This document shows positions 51,002 through 57,924 of a stretch of 64,000 nucleotides of DNA, piece after piece. The stretch lies in the NCBI RefSeq assembly GCF_000336995.1, contig NZ_AOJI01000022.1, positions 250,039 through 314,038 on the forward strand, written 5' to 3'. This DNA comes from Halorubrum aidingense JCM 13560 (lineage in GTDB: Archaea > Halobacteriota > Halobacteria > Halobacteriales > Haloferacaceae). The position numbers were made by a program, and so were the translations under genes. Position 1 is the stretch's first letter, and each line of letters starts with the position of its first letter. The notes under the pieces are model-generated. The model ran no database searches and was not told where the DNA came from. It saw only the letters and a program-made list of their open reading frames with translations.

Positions 51002-52795
51002 TCACTTCCCCCAGAAGGGGTCCCGCTTCCGCTTGGTGTCGAGGTACGCCGCGAGCGCCTCGCGCTCGTCGGCGGTGATCTCCTCTTTCAGCTCCTGTTC
51101 GAGGATCTTCGCGTGCTTCTCCGGCACCTCCGTCCAGAGGGTGTCGCCCTCTTCGATGTCGCGGCCGACGGTGGGGCCGTCGATGGCGATGCTCACGCGC
51201 TCGCCGGCGCGCGCCTCGTCCACGTCGTCGCCCTGTTTCTGGATCCCGGAGAGCTGGCCGACGCGCTCGAACTCGTTGCCCTCGAACAGCCCGACGTTGC
51301 GGTTGTTCTGGAGCGTCCCTGAGATGATCTCGACGCCGACGACGGCGGGGTTGTTCTGGCGGAACGTGTGGTCGGGGAGGATACGGAAACGGGAGGGGCG
51401 CACGACCTTGTCCAGCACCGTCTCCTGTTGGGCGCGCTGTTTCTCCTCGACGTAGGTCTCGTAGTCTTCGATCAGCTGGTAGATGACGTCGTTCGTGAAC
51501 AGCTTCACGTCGGCGTTTTCGAGGTCCGACTCCGCGTTCGCCAGCAGGTCGACGTTGAACCCGAGGATGGCTTTGTGCTCGTCCTGGTTCGCGGTCTCGG
51601 CGACCGCGATGTCCCGCGGGGCGATGTCCCCGACTTCGGCTCGGAGAATCGGGACCTCGGCTTCTCGGAGGGCGTTCGCCATCGCCTCCAGCGAGCCGAG
51701 CGTGTCGGCTTTGACCACGACGCCGTTGTCGGCCGTCTCGACTTCGATCTCCGCGAGTTCGGCTTTCACCTCCTCGATCACGTCCTCCAGCGGCCGATCT
51801 CGGACGACTCGGACGGGCGCGCCCGCCATCGCCTGATCGAGGTCGGGCGCGGCGATCTTCACCCCGGCCGCGGCGCCGACCGCCGCGACCTTCTCGAACT
51901 GCTTTTCGGTGCGGATCTCTTCGAGAGGGCGCGGCTGGAGCAGCGCCCGAATCTCGGTGACGATCGGCTCGTTCTGTCCGCCGACGACGATCGTGTCGCC
52001 GTTGCGGATCACGCCGTCGTACACGACGGTGTCGATCGTGGCGCCGAAGCCGCGCTCGTCTTTCACCTCGAGCACCGTCCCCTCGCCGGGGCCTTCGACG
52101 TCGATCGCCATCTCCTCTTTCATGAACCGCTGGGAGAGCCCCATGAGGACGGTGAGGAGGTCGGGGACGCCCTCTCCCGTGAGCGCCGAGAGGGGGACGA
52201 CGCCGATGTTCTTCTGAAAGTCTTGGACGCGCCAGTACAGGTCCGCCGAGAAGCCCGCATCGGAGAGCTGGCCGATGATCTCGTAGAGGTTCTCGTTGAG
52301 CATGGCCTCGGCCCGCTCCGACTGCGCCTCCAGGCTGCGCTGGATCGGCTCGCCCTCTTGCGGGTTCCATCCCGGCGTCGTGTCCACCTTGTTCGCCGCG
52401 ACGACGAACGGCGTGCCGGTGCGCCGGAGGATGTCGATCGCCTCCTCCGTCTGCGGCTGGAAGCCGTCGTTGACGTCGACGACGAGCACCGCGATGTCGG
52501 CGAGCGCGCCCCCGCGGGCGCGCAGCGTCGAGAACGAGTGGTGGCCGGGCGTGTCGATGAAGAGGAGCCCGGGGAGGTCGAAGTCGGTCGGATCGATGAG
52601 CTCGCCGGCCATCCCGGAGATGGTGTCGAGCGGGATGTCAGTCGCCCCGATGTGTTGGGTGATCGCGCCGGCCTCGCCCTCGCTGACGGCGGAGCCGCGG
52701 ATTGTGTCGAGCAGGCTCGTCTTGCCGTGATCGACGTGGCCCAGCACGGCGACGATCGGCGTCCGAAGAGTGTCCGCGTTTGTGTGGTCGGTCAT
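51002..52795 (-). CDS. infB: Translation initiation factor aIF5B
   Basis: 597 residues. A GTPase that joins the ribosomal subunits. G1 PIVAVLGHVDHGKTSLLDTI (P-loop), G2 TDIPLDTI-region, G3 FIDTPGHHSFSTLR (DxxG), G4 AANKVDTTPGW are intact, followed by EF-Tu-like domain II, domain III and C-terminal domain IV (about 460-597). Ends with FWGK. Shorter than bacterial IF2 because archaeal aIF5B lacks the long N-domain. Divergent from a PRC-barrel-Nob1 operon. Confidence 0.96.
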   Translation of the reverse strand: MTDHTNADTLRTPIVAVLGHVDHGKTSLLDTIRGSAVSEGEAGAITQHIGATDIPLDTISGMAGELIDPTDFDLPGLLFIDTPGHHSFSTLRARGGALADIAVLVVDVNDGFQPQTEEAIDILRRTGTPFVVAANKVDTTPGWNPQEGEPIQRSLEAQSERAEAMLNENLYEIIGQLSDAGFSADLYWRVQDFQKNIGVVPLSALTGEGVPDLLTVLMGLSQRFMKEEMAIDVEGPGEGTVLEVKDERGFGATIDTVVYDGVIRNGDTIVVGGQNEPIVTEIRALLQPRPLEEIRTEKQFEKVAAVGAAAGVKIAAPDLDQAMAGAPVRVVRDRPLEDVIEEVKAELAEIEVETADNGVVVKADTLGSLEAMANALREAEVPILRAEVGDIAPRDIAVAETANQDEHKAILGFNVDLLANAESDLENADVKLFTNDVIYQLIEDYETYVEEKQRAQQETVLDKVVRPSRFRILPDHTFRQNNPAVVGVEIISGTLQNNRNVGLFEGNEFERVGQLSGIQKQGDDVDEARAGERVSIAIDGPTVGRDIEEGDTLWTEVPEKHAKILEQELKEEITADEREALAAYLDTKRKRDPFWGK

Positions 52796-52893
52796 AAGTG
52801 ATCGCCCCGAAAAGGTCGGTTACCAGACGTTCGGCCCGGCCGTCAGTTAAGTGTTTCAAAACGCGTCCGCCGCCCGTCGGACGCCCCCGTGGC

Positions 52894-52900
52894 GTTTAAG
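52894..52900 (+). promoter_or_regulatory. TATA box of the PRC-barrel-Nob1 operon
   Basis: GTTTAAG, 25-31 bases before the ATG at 52925. Confidence 0.55.
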
Positions 52901-52924
52901 ACCGTTGCACGGGACGATGCGCAC

Positions 52925-53170
52925 ATGGTAGATATCCTCGCGGAGAACCTCTCCGGAAAGGCGGTGATGAGCTCGGACGGAACGGAGCTCGGCGACCTGT
53001 ACAACATCACGATGGACCTCAAATCGGGCGAACTCAACGATCTGCTCGTGAGCCCTCACGAGCACCTCAGCCCGGAGCGGTCGGGCTTCGACGTCGACGA
53101 GCGGGGACGGCTCAAGGTGCCGGTCGGAAACGTGCAGGCGGTGAAAGACTACATCGTCGTCGCCCGCTAA
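52925..53170 (+). CDS. PRC-barrel domain protein
   Basis: 81 residues. LAENLSGKAVMSSDGTELGD then ITMDLKSGELNDLLV and KVPVGNVQAVKDYIVVAR form the six-strand PRC barrel, related to the RimM ribosome-maturation domain. Archaeal stand-alone PRC proteins have also been tied to cell division and RNA metabolism. Its TAA overlaps the nob1 ATG, so the two are translated together, favouring a ribosome-maturation role here. The ATG at 52925 gives MVDILAENL; the longer frame upstream is a shadow. Confidence 0.85.
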   Translation: MVDILAENLSGKAVMSSDGTELGDLYNITMDLKSGELNDLLVSPHEHLSPERSGFDVDERGRLKVPVGNVQAVKDYIVVAR

Positions 53171-53628
53171 TGGAAGTCCTCGACACCTCGGCGTTCATCC
53201 ACGAGTACACCACGGACGACGACGCCGTCTCGGTACCCGAGGTCCACGACGAGCTCACCGGCGGCGGCGCGCTCCGCTTCGACGCGATGGAAGGGTCGGG
53301 GATGACGATCCACGTCCCGGCCCCGGAGGTGATCGACAACGTTCGACGCGCCGCGCGCGGATCCGGCGACGCCGCGGAGCTTTCCGACACCGACACGCGA
53401 CTGATCGCGACCGCGCTCGAACTGGGCGCGACGCTCGTCACCGACGACTACGCGATGCAGAACGTCGCCGAGCGGCTCGACATCCCCGTCGAACCGATCG
53501 CCCGCGACGGGATCACGGAGGAGCGCGAGTGGAAGTTCCAGTGCGTCGGCTGCAACCGGACCTTCGACGAGAACAGGGAGCGCTGTCCGATTTGCGGGAG
53601 CGACCTGACGCGAAAGAACCCGGCGTAG
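53170..53628 (+). CDS. nob1: rRNA endonuclease Nob1 (PIN domain with zinc ribbon)
   Basis: 152 residues. The PIN fold has acidic residues in EVLDTSAFIHE, VPEVHDEL, ELSDTDTRLIATAL and TLVTDDYAMQNVAERL (the DDxA catalytic pair). The C-terminal ribbon is CVGCNRTFDENRERCPICGS. In archaea Nob1 cuts the 3' end of 16S rRNA precursor. One-base overlap with the PRC-barrel gene. Confidence 0.95.
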   Translation: MEVLDTSAFIHEYTTDDDAVSVPEVHDELTGGGALRFDAMEGSGMTIHVPAPEVIDNVRRAARGSGDAAELSDTDTRLIATALELGATLVTDDYAMQNVAERLDIPVEPIARDGITEEREWKFQCVGCNRTFDENRERCPICGSDLTRKNPA

Positions 53629-53666
53629 CGAACTCGAACCGCGAGATCGACGCGCGCTGAACCCAG

Positions 53667-54764
53667 TCAGTCCGCGAGCTTCGACTCCGTCTCAGTCGGT
53701 GTCGACTCGTCGCGTTCGTCGCGCTCGTCGCGCTCGCCGTCCGAGTCGTCTGTTTCTGCCGACCCGCCTGCATCTGCCGACCCGTCCCTCCTGTCGCCTG
53801 CGTCGTCCTCGCCGCCGGCGTCTTCCGGGACCCTCCGACCGGCGGCGTCGCCGCGCCCGCCCGGCAGCGCCGCGTCGAGCAGGTCCCCGTCGAGCCGCGG
53901 GACGCGCTCTCGAAGCCGCCCCGCGACGGCGTGGGCCTCGGCGAGTTCGACCTCCGCGACCGCCCGCACGAGCGCGACGGCCCGCTCCGCACGGGCCCGC
54001 TGCCACGACGCCTCGCGCGCTTGATAAGTGCGGATCGCCCGCAGGAACTCGGCCTCGGAGAACTCCGGCCAGTACGGCGCACAGAAGTACACCGCCGCCT
54101 CGTTACCGTTCGCGTGCCACGGGAGGAAGTTGGAGGTGCGCTCGTCCCCGCCGGTCCGAACGATGAGATCGACGTCACGGAGTGGTCGGTCGTACAGGCG
54201 GTCCTCGACGGTCTCGACGTCGACCGCCTCCGGCTCGAGGTCTCCGGCGGCGACGTCGGTGGCGATCCCGCGAGCCGCGTCGAGCAGTTCCGTCCGCCCC
54301 CCGTACGCGAGCGCGATGTTGAGGGTGAACTGGTCGTTGTCGGCGGTGCGGCGCTCCGCGTACTCGACGGCGTCGCGCACGCGTTCGGGGAGCCGCTCGA
54401 CGTCACCGATCGCCCGGACGCGGACGCCTTGCTCGTGGACGCGGTCGGCGTCGGCGAACTCGCGTAGCTTGCCTTCCAGCAGGTCGAACAGCGGCTCGAG
54501 CTCCTCGGCGGGGCGTTCGAAGTTCTCGGTCGAGAAGGCGTACAGCGTCAGTTCGGTGACGCCGAGGTCCGCACACCAGTCGAGCACGCGTTCCGTGGTG
54601 TCGGCGCCCGCCCGGTGGCCCTGGGGGGCGTCGTCGCCCCGCTCGCGGGCGTACCGACGGTTTCCGTCCTGTATCACGGCGACGTGATCCGGAACCGATT
54701 CGATCTCGCGGCGGAGGTGCTGGCGGTACACGCGAGCCGCGAGGTCGCGGAGGCGATGCAACAT
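53667..54764 (-). CDS. uppS: cis-Prenyltransferase (polyprenyl diphosphate synthase)
   Basis: 365 residues. Conserved segments: VPDHVAVIQDGNRRYARERG (catalytic Asp and pyrophosphate site), TLYAFSTENFERP, LNIALAYGGRTELLDA, DLIVRTGGDERTSNFLPWHA and AAVYFCAPYWPEFSE. Makes the long polyprenyl carrier for glycoprotein assembly, dolichol-like in archaea. The C-terminal ~70 residues are a low-complexity acidic tail with repeated DERD. It shares a short promoter region with the 54829 gene. Confidence 0.93.
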   Translation of the reverse strand: MLHRLRDLAARVYRQHLRREIESVPDHVAVIQDGNRRYARERGDDAPQGHRAGADTTERVLDWCADLGVTELTLYAFSTENFERPAEELEPLFDLLEGKLREFADADRVHEQGVRVRAIGDVERLPERVRDAVEYAERRTADNDQFTLNIALAYGGRTELLDAARGIATDVAAGDLEPEAVDVETVEDRLYDRPLRDVDLIVRTGGDERTSNFLPWHANGNEAAVYFCAPYWPEFSEAEFLRAIRTYQAREASWQRARAERAVALVRAVAEVELAEAHAVAGRLRERVPRLDGDLLDAALPGGRGDAAGRRVPEDAGGEDDAGDRRDGSADAGGSAETDDSDGERDERDERDESTPTETESKLAD

Positions 54765-54788
54765 ACATCCTGTTCGACACGACCGACC

Positions 54789-54803
54789 GGTATGTACTTT
54801 TAT
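54789..54803. promoter_or_regulatory. Overlapping divergent TATA boxes of uppS and the 54829 gene
   Basis: GTACATACC (minus, 54789-54797) sits ~26 bases from the uppS ATG; TTTTAT (plus, 54798-54803) sits ~28 bases from the 54829 ATG. Only 64 bases separate the two start codons, so the promoters must share or compete for TBP/TFB. Confidence 0.55.
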
Positions 54804-54828
54804 CCTCTCGGGGAGCGTCGTTTCGGCG

Positions 54829-55239
54829 ATGGCCCCCGTGTCGACTGACCCGGCGGCGGCCGACGGCCCCCCGAACGCCGCCTACGTGTTCGCCGTCGCG
54901 TTCCGGCTCGACCCGAGGGACGCGGCCGTCGATCCCGACCGGTTCGAGACGACGATGGAGATCCCCGCGAGCGCCCCCGAAACGGACGGATGGCTGTTCT
55001 TCCGCGACCGGCTCTGGCGCGGCGAGATCGGCGACGAACCGTCGTTCCGACGGCTCGCCGGCGACCGCCTCGGGGTCGAGGTCGTGGCGGCGTCGTTCCG
55101 CGAACTCCGCACCGACGAGGCGTACCTCGCGGCGCTAAAAACCGCGATCGGCGCGGACCTCGACCGGTTCAACGCCGAGTCGGTCGACGAGGTCCTCCAC
55201 AAGTACCTCGGCTCGTCGATTCACGTGCGACCGGAATAG
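54829..55239 (+). CDS. Conserved haloarchaeal protein of unknown function
   Basis: 136 residues. A divergent partner of uppS. Segments AAYVFAVAFRLDPRDAAVDP, PSFRRLAGDRLGVEVVAASF and HKYLGSSIHVRPE suggest a small alpha/beta protein. The conserved FFRDRLWRGEIG is of unknown meaning. No family name recognised. The stop lies inside the first 19-base tandem repeat. Confidence 0.6.
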   Translation: MAPVSTDPAAADGPPNAAYVFAVAFRLDPRDAAVDPDRFETTMEIPASAPETDGWLFFRDRLWRGEIGDEPSFRRLAGDRLGVEVVAASFRELRTDEAYLAALKTAIGADLDRFNAESVDEVLHKYLGSSIHVRPE

Positions 55240-55278
55240 GAACGTGCGACCGGAATAGGAACGTGCGACCGGAGTCGG
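55223..55278. repeat. 19-base tandem repeat, three units
   Basis: acgtgcgaccggaatagga at 55223-55241 and 55242-55260, and a variant at 55261-55278. Placed between the stop of the 54829 gene and the HAD gene; no gene function apparent. Confidence 0.85.
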
Positions 55279-55283
55279 CGGGT

Positions 55284-55303
55284 GCGGTCGGAATCGAACC
55301 GAC
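55284..55303 (-). pseudogene. tRNA T-arm-like relic
   Basis: On the minus strand, ggtcggttcgattccgacc forms a perfect 5-6-base stem with the 7-base TTCGATT loop of a T-arm, followed by cgcaccc as acceptor-like 3' strand. I cannot find the matching GGGTGCG, D-arm or anticodon arm upstream, so it is not a functional tRNA; perhaps a fragment left by integration at a tRNA 3' end. Confidence 0.4.
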
Positions 55304-55348
55304 CATCCCCGCAACGCACTTGTCGGTCGCTCGCCTACAGACGGGCCC

Positions 55349-56002
55349 ATGGTCCCCGCCGACTACGACTTTCACCTGTTCGACCTCGACGGCACCCTCG
55401 TCGACGCCGAGTGGTCGTACACGCGGTCGGTGTTCGACCGCGTCGGCGACCGCCTGGGCCGCCGCTTCAGCGACCGCGAGGCGTACGTGCTCTGGCACGG
55501 GCTCGGCGGCGCGCGCGGCGACACGCTCCGCGAGATCGGCGTCGACCCGACCGCGTTCTGGCCCGCCTTCCACGACGTTGAGGACCCGATCGCCCGCGCC
55601 GAAGCGACCGCGCTCCACGACGACGCCGCGCGCCTGCTCGATCACCTCGACGACGTCGGCGGGCCGACCGGGCTCGTCACGCACTGCCAGCGGTTCCTCG
55701 CCGATCCCGTTCTCGACCGCCTCGACCTCGACGGCCGGTTCGACGCGGTCGTCTGCTGTACCGACGAGACGGGGTGGAAGCCGGACCCCGACCCGATCGA
55801 ACTGGCGATGGCGGAGCTCGGCGTCGACCCCGGAACCCAACGCGGCTACTACGTCGGCGACGGCGAGAGCGACGTGGGCGCCGCCTGGAACGCCGGGCTC
55901 GACGCCGTCCACGTCGAACGCGTCGGCCACGAGGACCGGGGCCGGTGCGTGCTCGGCGACCGCCGCGTCACCCGACTCGACGAACTGCTCGACGCGACGT
56001 GA
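55349..56002 (+). CDS. HAD-superfamily hydrolase (subfamily I)
   Basis: 217 residues. Motif I FDLDGTLVDAEWSYTR, motif II LVTHCQRF (Thr), Lys in TGWKPDPDP and motif IV YYVGDGESDVGAAWNAG are all present. Phosphoglycolate-phosphatase-like or similar small phosphatase. Substrate unknown; a second HAD gene is at 2943-3626. Not operonic with the downstream PadR-like gene by spacing of 37 bases, but possibly co-transcribed. Confidence 0.82.
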   Translation: MVPADYDFHLFDLDGTLVDAEWSYTRSVFDRVGDRLGRRFSDREAYVLWHGLGGARGDTLREIGVDPTAFWPAFHDVEDPIARAEATALHDDAARLLDHLDDVGGPTGLVTHCQRFLADPVLDRLDLDGRFDAVVCCTDETGWKPDPDPIELAMAELGVDPGTQRGYYVGDGESDVGAAWNAGLDAVHVERVGHEDRGRCVLGDRRVTRLDELLDAT

Positions 56003-56039
56003 CCGAAACGGTCGTCAGGCGGCGGACGAATGCGGGTAC

Positions 56040-56399
56040 ATGACGAAGTGGCTCCACAGCGGGCGCCGGCGCGACCTGTGTGCGCTCCTGTACGACGCCG
56101 GCGAACTGCGGGCGCAGTCGCTGAAGAACCGTCTCGAATCGCACTACGACGAGCGGATCGATCCCGGGTCCTTCTACGCGACGCTGAACTCGCTGGTCGA
56201 GTCCGGACACCTCGACCGCCGCACCGAGGGGATCGCCGACGTGTACGCGCTCACCGACGCCGGCGAACGAGCGCTCCGCGACCACTACGACTGGCTCTCG
56301 GCGCTGGTCGCGGGGGGCTCGGCCGAGAGCGACACCGCGGACGACGCCGGAGACGATATCGCGCCGAGCGACGTTCCCCGCTCGAACCTCAAGGATTAA
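56040..56399 (+). CDS. PadR-like winged-helix regulator
   Basis: 119 residues. TKWLHSGRRRDLCALLYDAG and DPGSFYATLNSLVESGHLDR carry the winged helix typical of PadR/HTH proteins, with wing VYALTDAGERALRDHYDWL. The final ~25 residues are an acidic linker (SDTADDAGDDIAPSDV). Only 25 bases separate it from the NikR-like gene, so both may be co-transcribed. Effector unknown. Confidence 0.75.
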   Translation: MTKWLHSGRRRDLCALLYDAGELRAQSLKNRLESHYDERIDPGSFYATLNSLVESGHLDRRTEGIADVYALTDAGERALRDHYDWLSALVAGGSAESDTADDAGDDIAPSDVPRSNLKD

Positions 56400-56424
56400 C
56401 AACATCGACGCCTTCAGTTAATAT

Positions 56425-56910
56425 ATGACGGTCGTCAGCGTCTCGATGCCGGAGGAGTTACTGGAGCGACTGGACGGATTCGCCGACGAGCACGGCTACA
56501 CCGGCCGGAGCGAGGTCGTTCGGGAGGCCTCCCGGAACCTGCTCGGCGAGTTCGAGGACGCGAAACTGGAGGACAGGGATCTGATGGCGGTGGTCACCGT
56601 GCTCTTCGACTACGAGACCACGAGCGTCGAAGAGCGCATGATGCGACTCCGCCACGAACACGAGGGGCTCGTCGCCTCAAACTTCCACAGCCACGTCGGC
56701 TCGCGCTACTGCATGGAGCTGTTCGTCTTGGAAGGGAAACTCGACGAGATCTCGGCGTTCGTCGGCAAGATCCGCGCGACGAAAGACACTCTCACGGTCG
56801 ACTACAGCGTCACCCCGGTCGACGAGTTCGGTGCCGACGCCGTCGTCGACGCGGCCGCCGAGGGCGACGACGCCACGAGCGGCCACGGACACGGTCACAG
56901 TCACGAGTAA
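56425..56910 (+). CDS. nikR: NikR-like nickel-responsive regulator
   Basis: 161 residues. The ribbon-helix-helix head is [20 protein letters not shown]. The ACT-like metal domain has the Ni2+ ligands His77, His88, His90 and Cys96 (in RHEHEG and [10 protein letters not shown]), matching E. coli NikR spacing. The tail ends GHGHGHSHE, an extra His-rich metal site. No nickel uptake genes are next to it, so its targets lie elsewhere. The ATG at 56425 is needed for the DNA-binding strand, although a TATA-like ttaatata sits only eight bases upstream. Confidence 0.88.
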   Translation: MTVVSVSMPEELLERLDGFADEHGYTGRSEVVREASRNLLGEFEDAKLEDRDLMAVVTVLFDYETTSVEERMMRLRHEHEGLVASNFHSHVGSRYCMELFVLEGKLDEISAFVGKIRATKDTLTVDYSVTPVDEFGADAVVDAAAEGDDATSGHGHGHSHE

Positions 56911-56928
56911 ACCGGCGTCGCGACGCGG

Positions 56929-57918
56929 TCACCCCGAGCCGGCAGCCGACGACTCGTCCGCGATCACGGCGAGAAACGGTACGATGAAGCCGACGACGTA
57001 CCCCGCGAGGTGCGCGAACACGTTGCTGCCGAACGGGACGAGCACCATCGACCCGATCACCCCGGCGGCGGCGACGCTCGCACCGGTGACGTACAGCAAC
57101 TCCCGCGAGGGTGCGAGGTTCAGTCCGACGACCCGCGGCCGCCCGGCGACCGCGTGCAGCCCGGCGGCGACGGCGACCGCGGCGACGGCGAACAGGCCGC
57201 CGACCGCCGGCAGCGGCGGAAAGTAGCCGGCGCCGCTCGGAACGAGATACGCGACCGCGAGCGACGCGAGCGCGACGACGGCCGCCCATCGAGCGTCGAT
57301 GCCGACGAGGCCGCCGTCCGGGCTGCGGTCGACCGCTCCGCTCCCGTTCGTCTCCGTCGCCAGCGCGGCGAACCAGACGACGACGAGGTACCCGAGAAAC
57401 GCGCTGTTCACGTCGGAAAACCCCGCGGTCGGCGCGTTCGTCAGCCCGCCGAGCGCGACGATCGTCGCCCACGCGGAGACGATCGGGACGACCGAGAGGT
57501 ACGTCAGCGCCGCGTACAGGAGCCGGCGTCGCCACCCGGCGACGACCGACAGCGGGTACGCGACCGCGAGCAGCAGCCAGTAGTTCACGACGTTATCGAC
57601 GAGGTGCGTCGTCGTCGTGTGGACGTAGCTCGACGCGAACGCGGTCCACAGCGTCCACCGGCTCTCGAAGACGCCCTCGGCGGCCAGCGAGAGCCGCCAC
57701 GCCGACGACCCCGGGAGCAGGCTCACGGCGACGAGCAGCGCCGGGAGCGGGAGGAACACGAGCGCGAGCTCGGCCGGAGGACGAGACCGAACCGCGGCGG
57801 TGAGACTCGCGGCGAGCTCGCTGACGGTCGGCGGCCCCCGCGGCGTTCCGCCGCTGTTCCGGCCTGCCTCGTCACCGGCGTCGGCGTCCCGAACAGGCCC
57901 GTCTCCGTCGGCGGTCAT
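56929..57918 (-). CDS. Rhomboid-family intramembrane serine protease
   Basis: 329 residues with about seven membrane helices. The conserved HLVDNVVNYW (His/Asn region), GFSDVNSAFLGY (catalytic Ser in GFS; GFSD rather than GxSG) and AHLAGYVVGF (catalytic His) identify rhomboid. The N-terminal ~35 residues are a charged cytosolic tail. Cleaves membrane proteins within the bilayer; in Haloferax a rhomboid affects glycosylation. Ends a few bases before CDC48. Confidence 0.82.
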   Translation of the reverse strand: MTADGDGPVRDADAGDEAGRNSGGTPRGPPTVSELAASLTAAVRSRPPAELALVFLPLPALLVAVSLLPGSSAWRLSLAAEGVFESRWTLWTAFASSYVHTTTTHLVDNVVNYWLLLAVAYPLSVVAGWRRRLLYAALTYLSVVPIVSAWATIVALGGLTNAPTAGFSDVNSAFLGYLVVVWFAALATETNGSGAVDRSPDGGLVGIDARWAAVVALASLAVAYLVPSGAGYFPPLPAVGGLFAVAAVAVAAGLHAVAGRPRVVGLNLAPSRELLYVTGASVAAAGVIGSMVLVPFGSNVFAHLAGYVVGFIVPFLAVIADESSAAGSG

Positions 57919-57924
57919 CGACTC

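Noticed and set aside
55284..55360. A functional tRNA on the minus strand
   Set aside because: The T-arm is good but the 5' acceptor strand GGGTGCG and an anticodon arm are not found within 90 bases.
54990..56039. Fusion of the PadR-like protein to a 350-residue upstream frame
   Set aside because: The upstream frame includes GIEPT, the known artefact of reading across a tRNA T-arm, and is Arg/Ser/Thr-rich; it is antisense or out of frame with two real genes.
56417..56424. TATA box driving NikR from a downstream ATG at 56446
   Set aside because: That start would remove the beta-strand TVVSVS of the ribbon-helix-helix that contacts DNA; read-through from the PadR-like gene is more likely.
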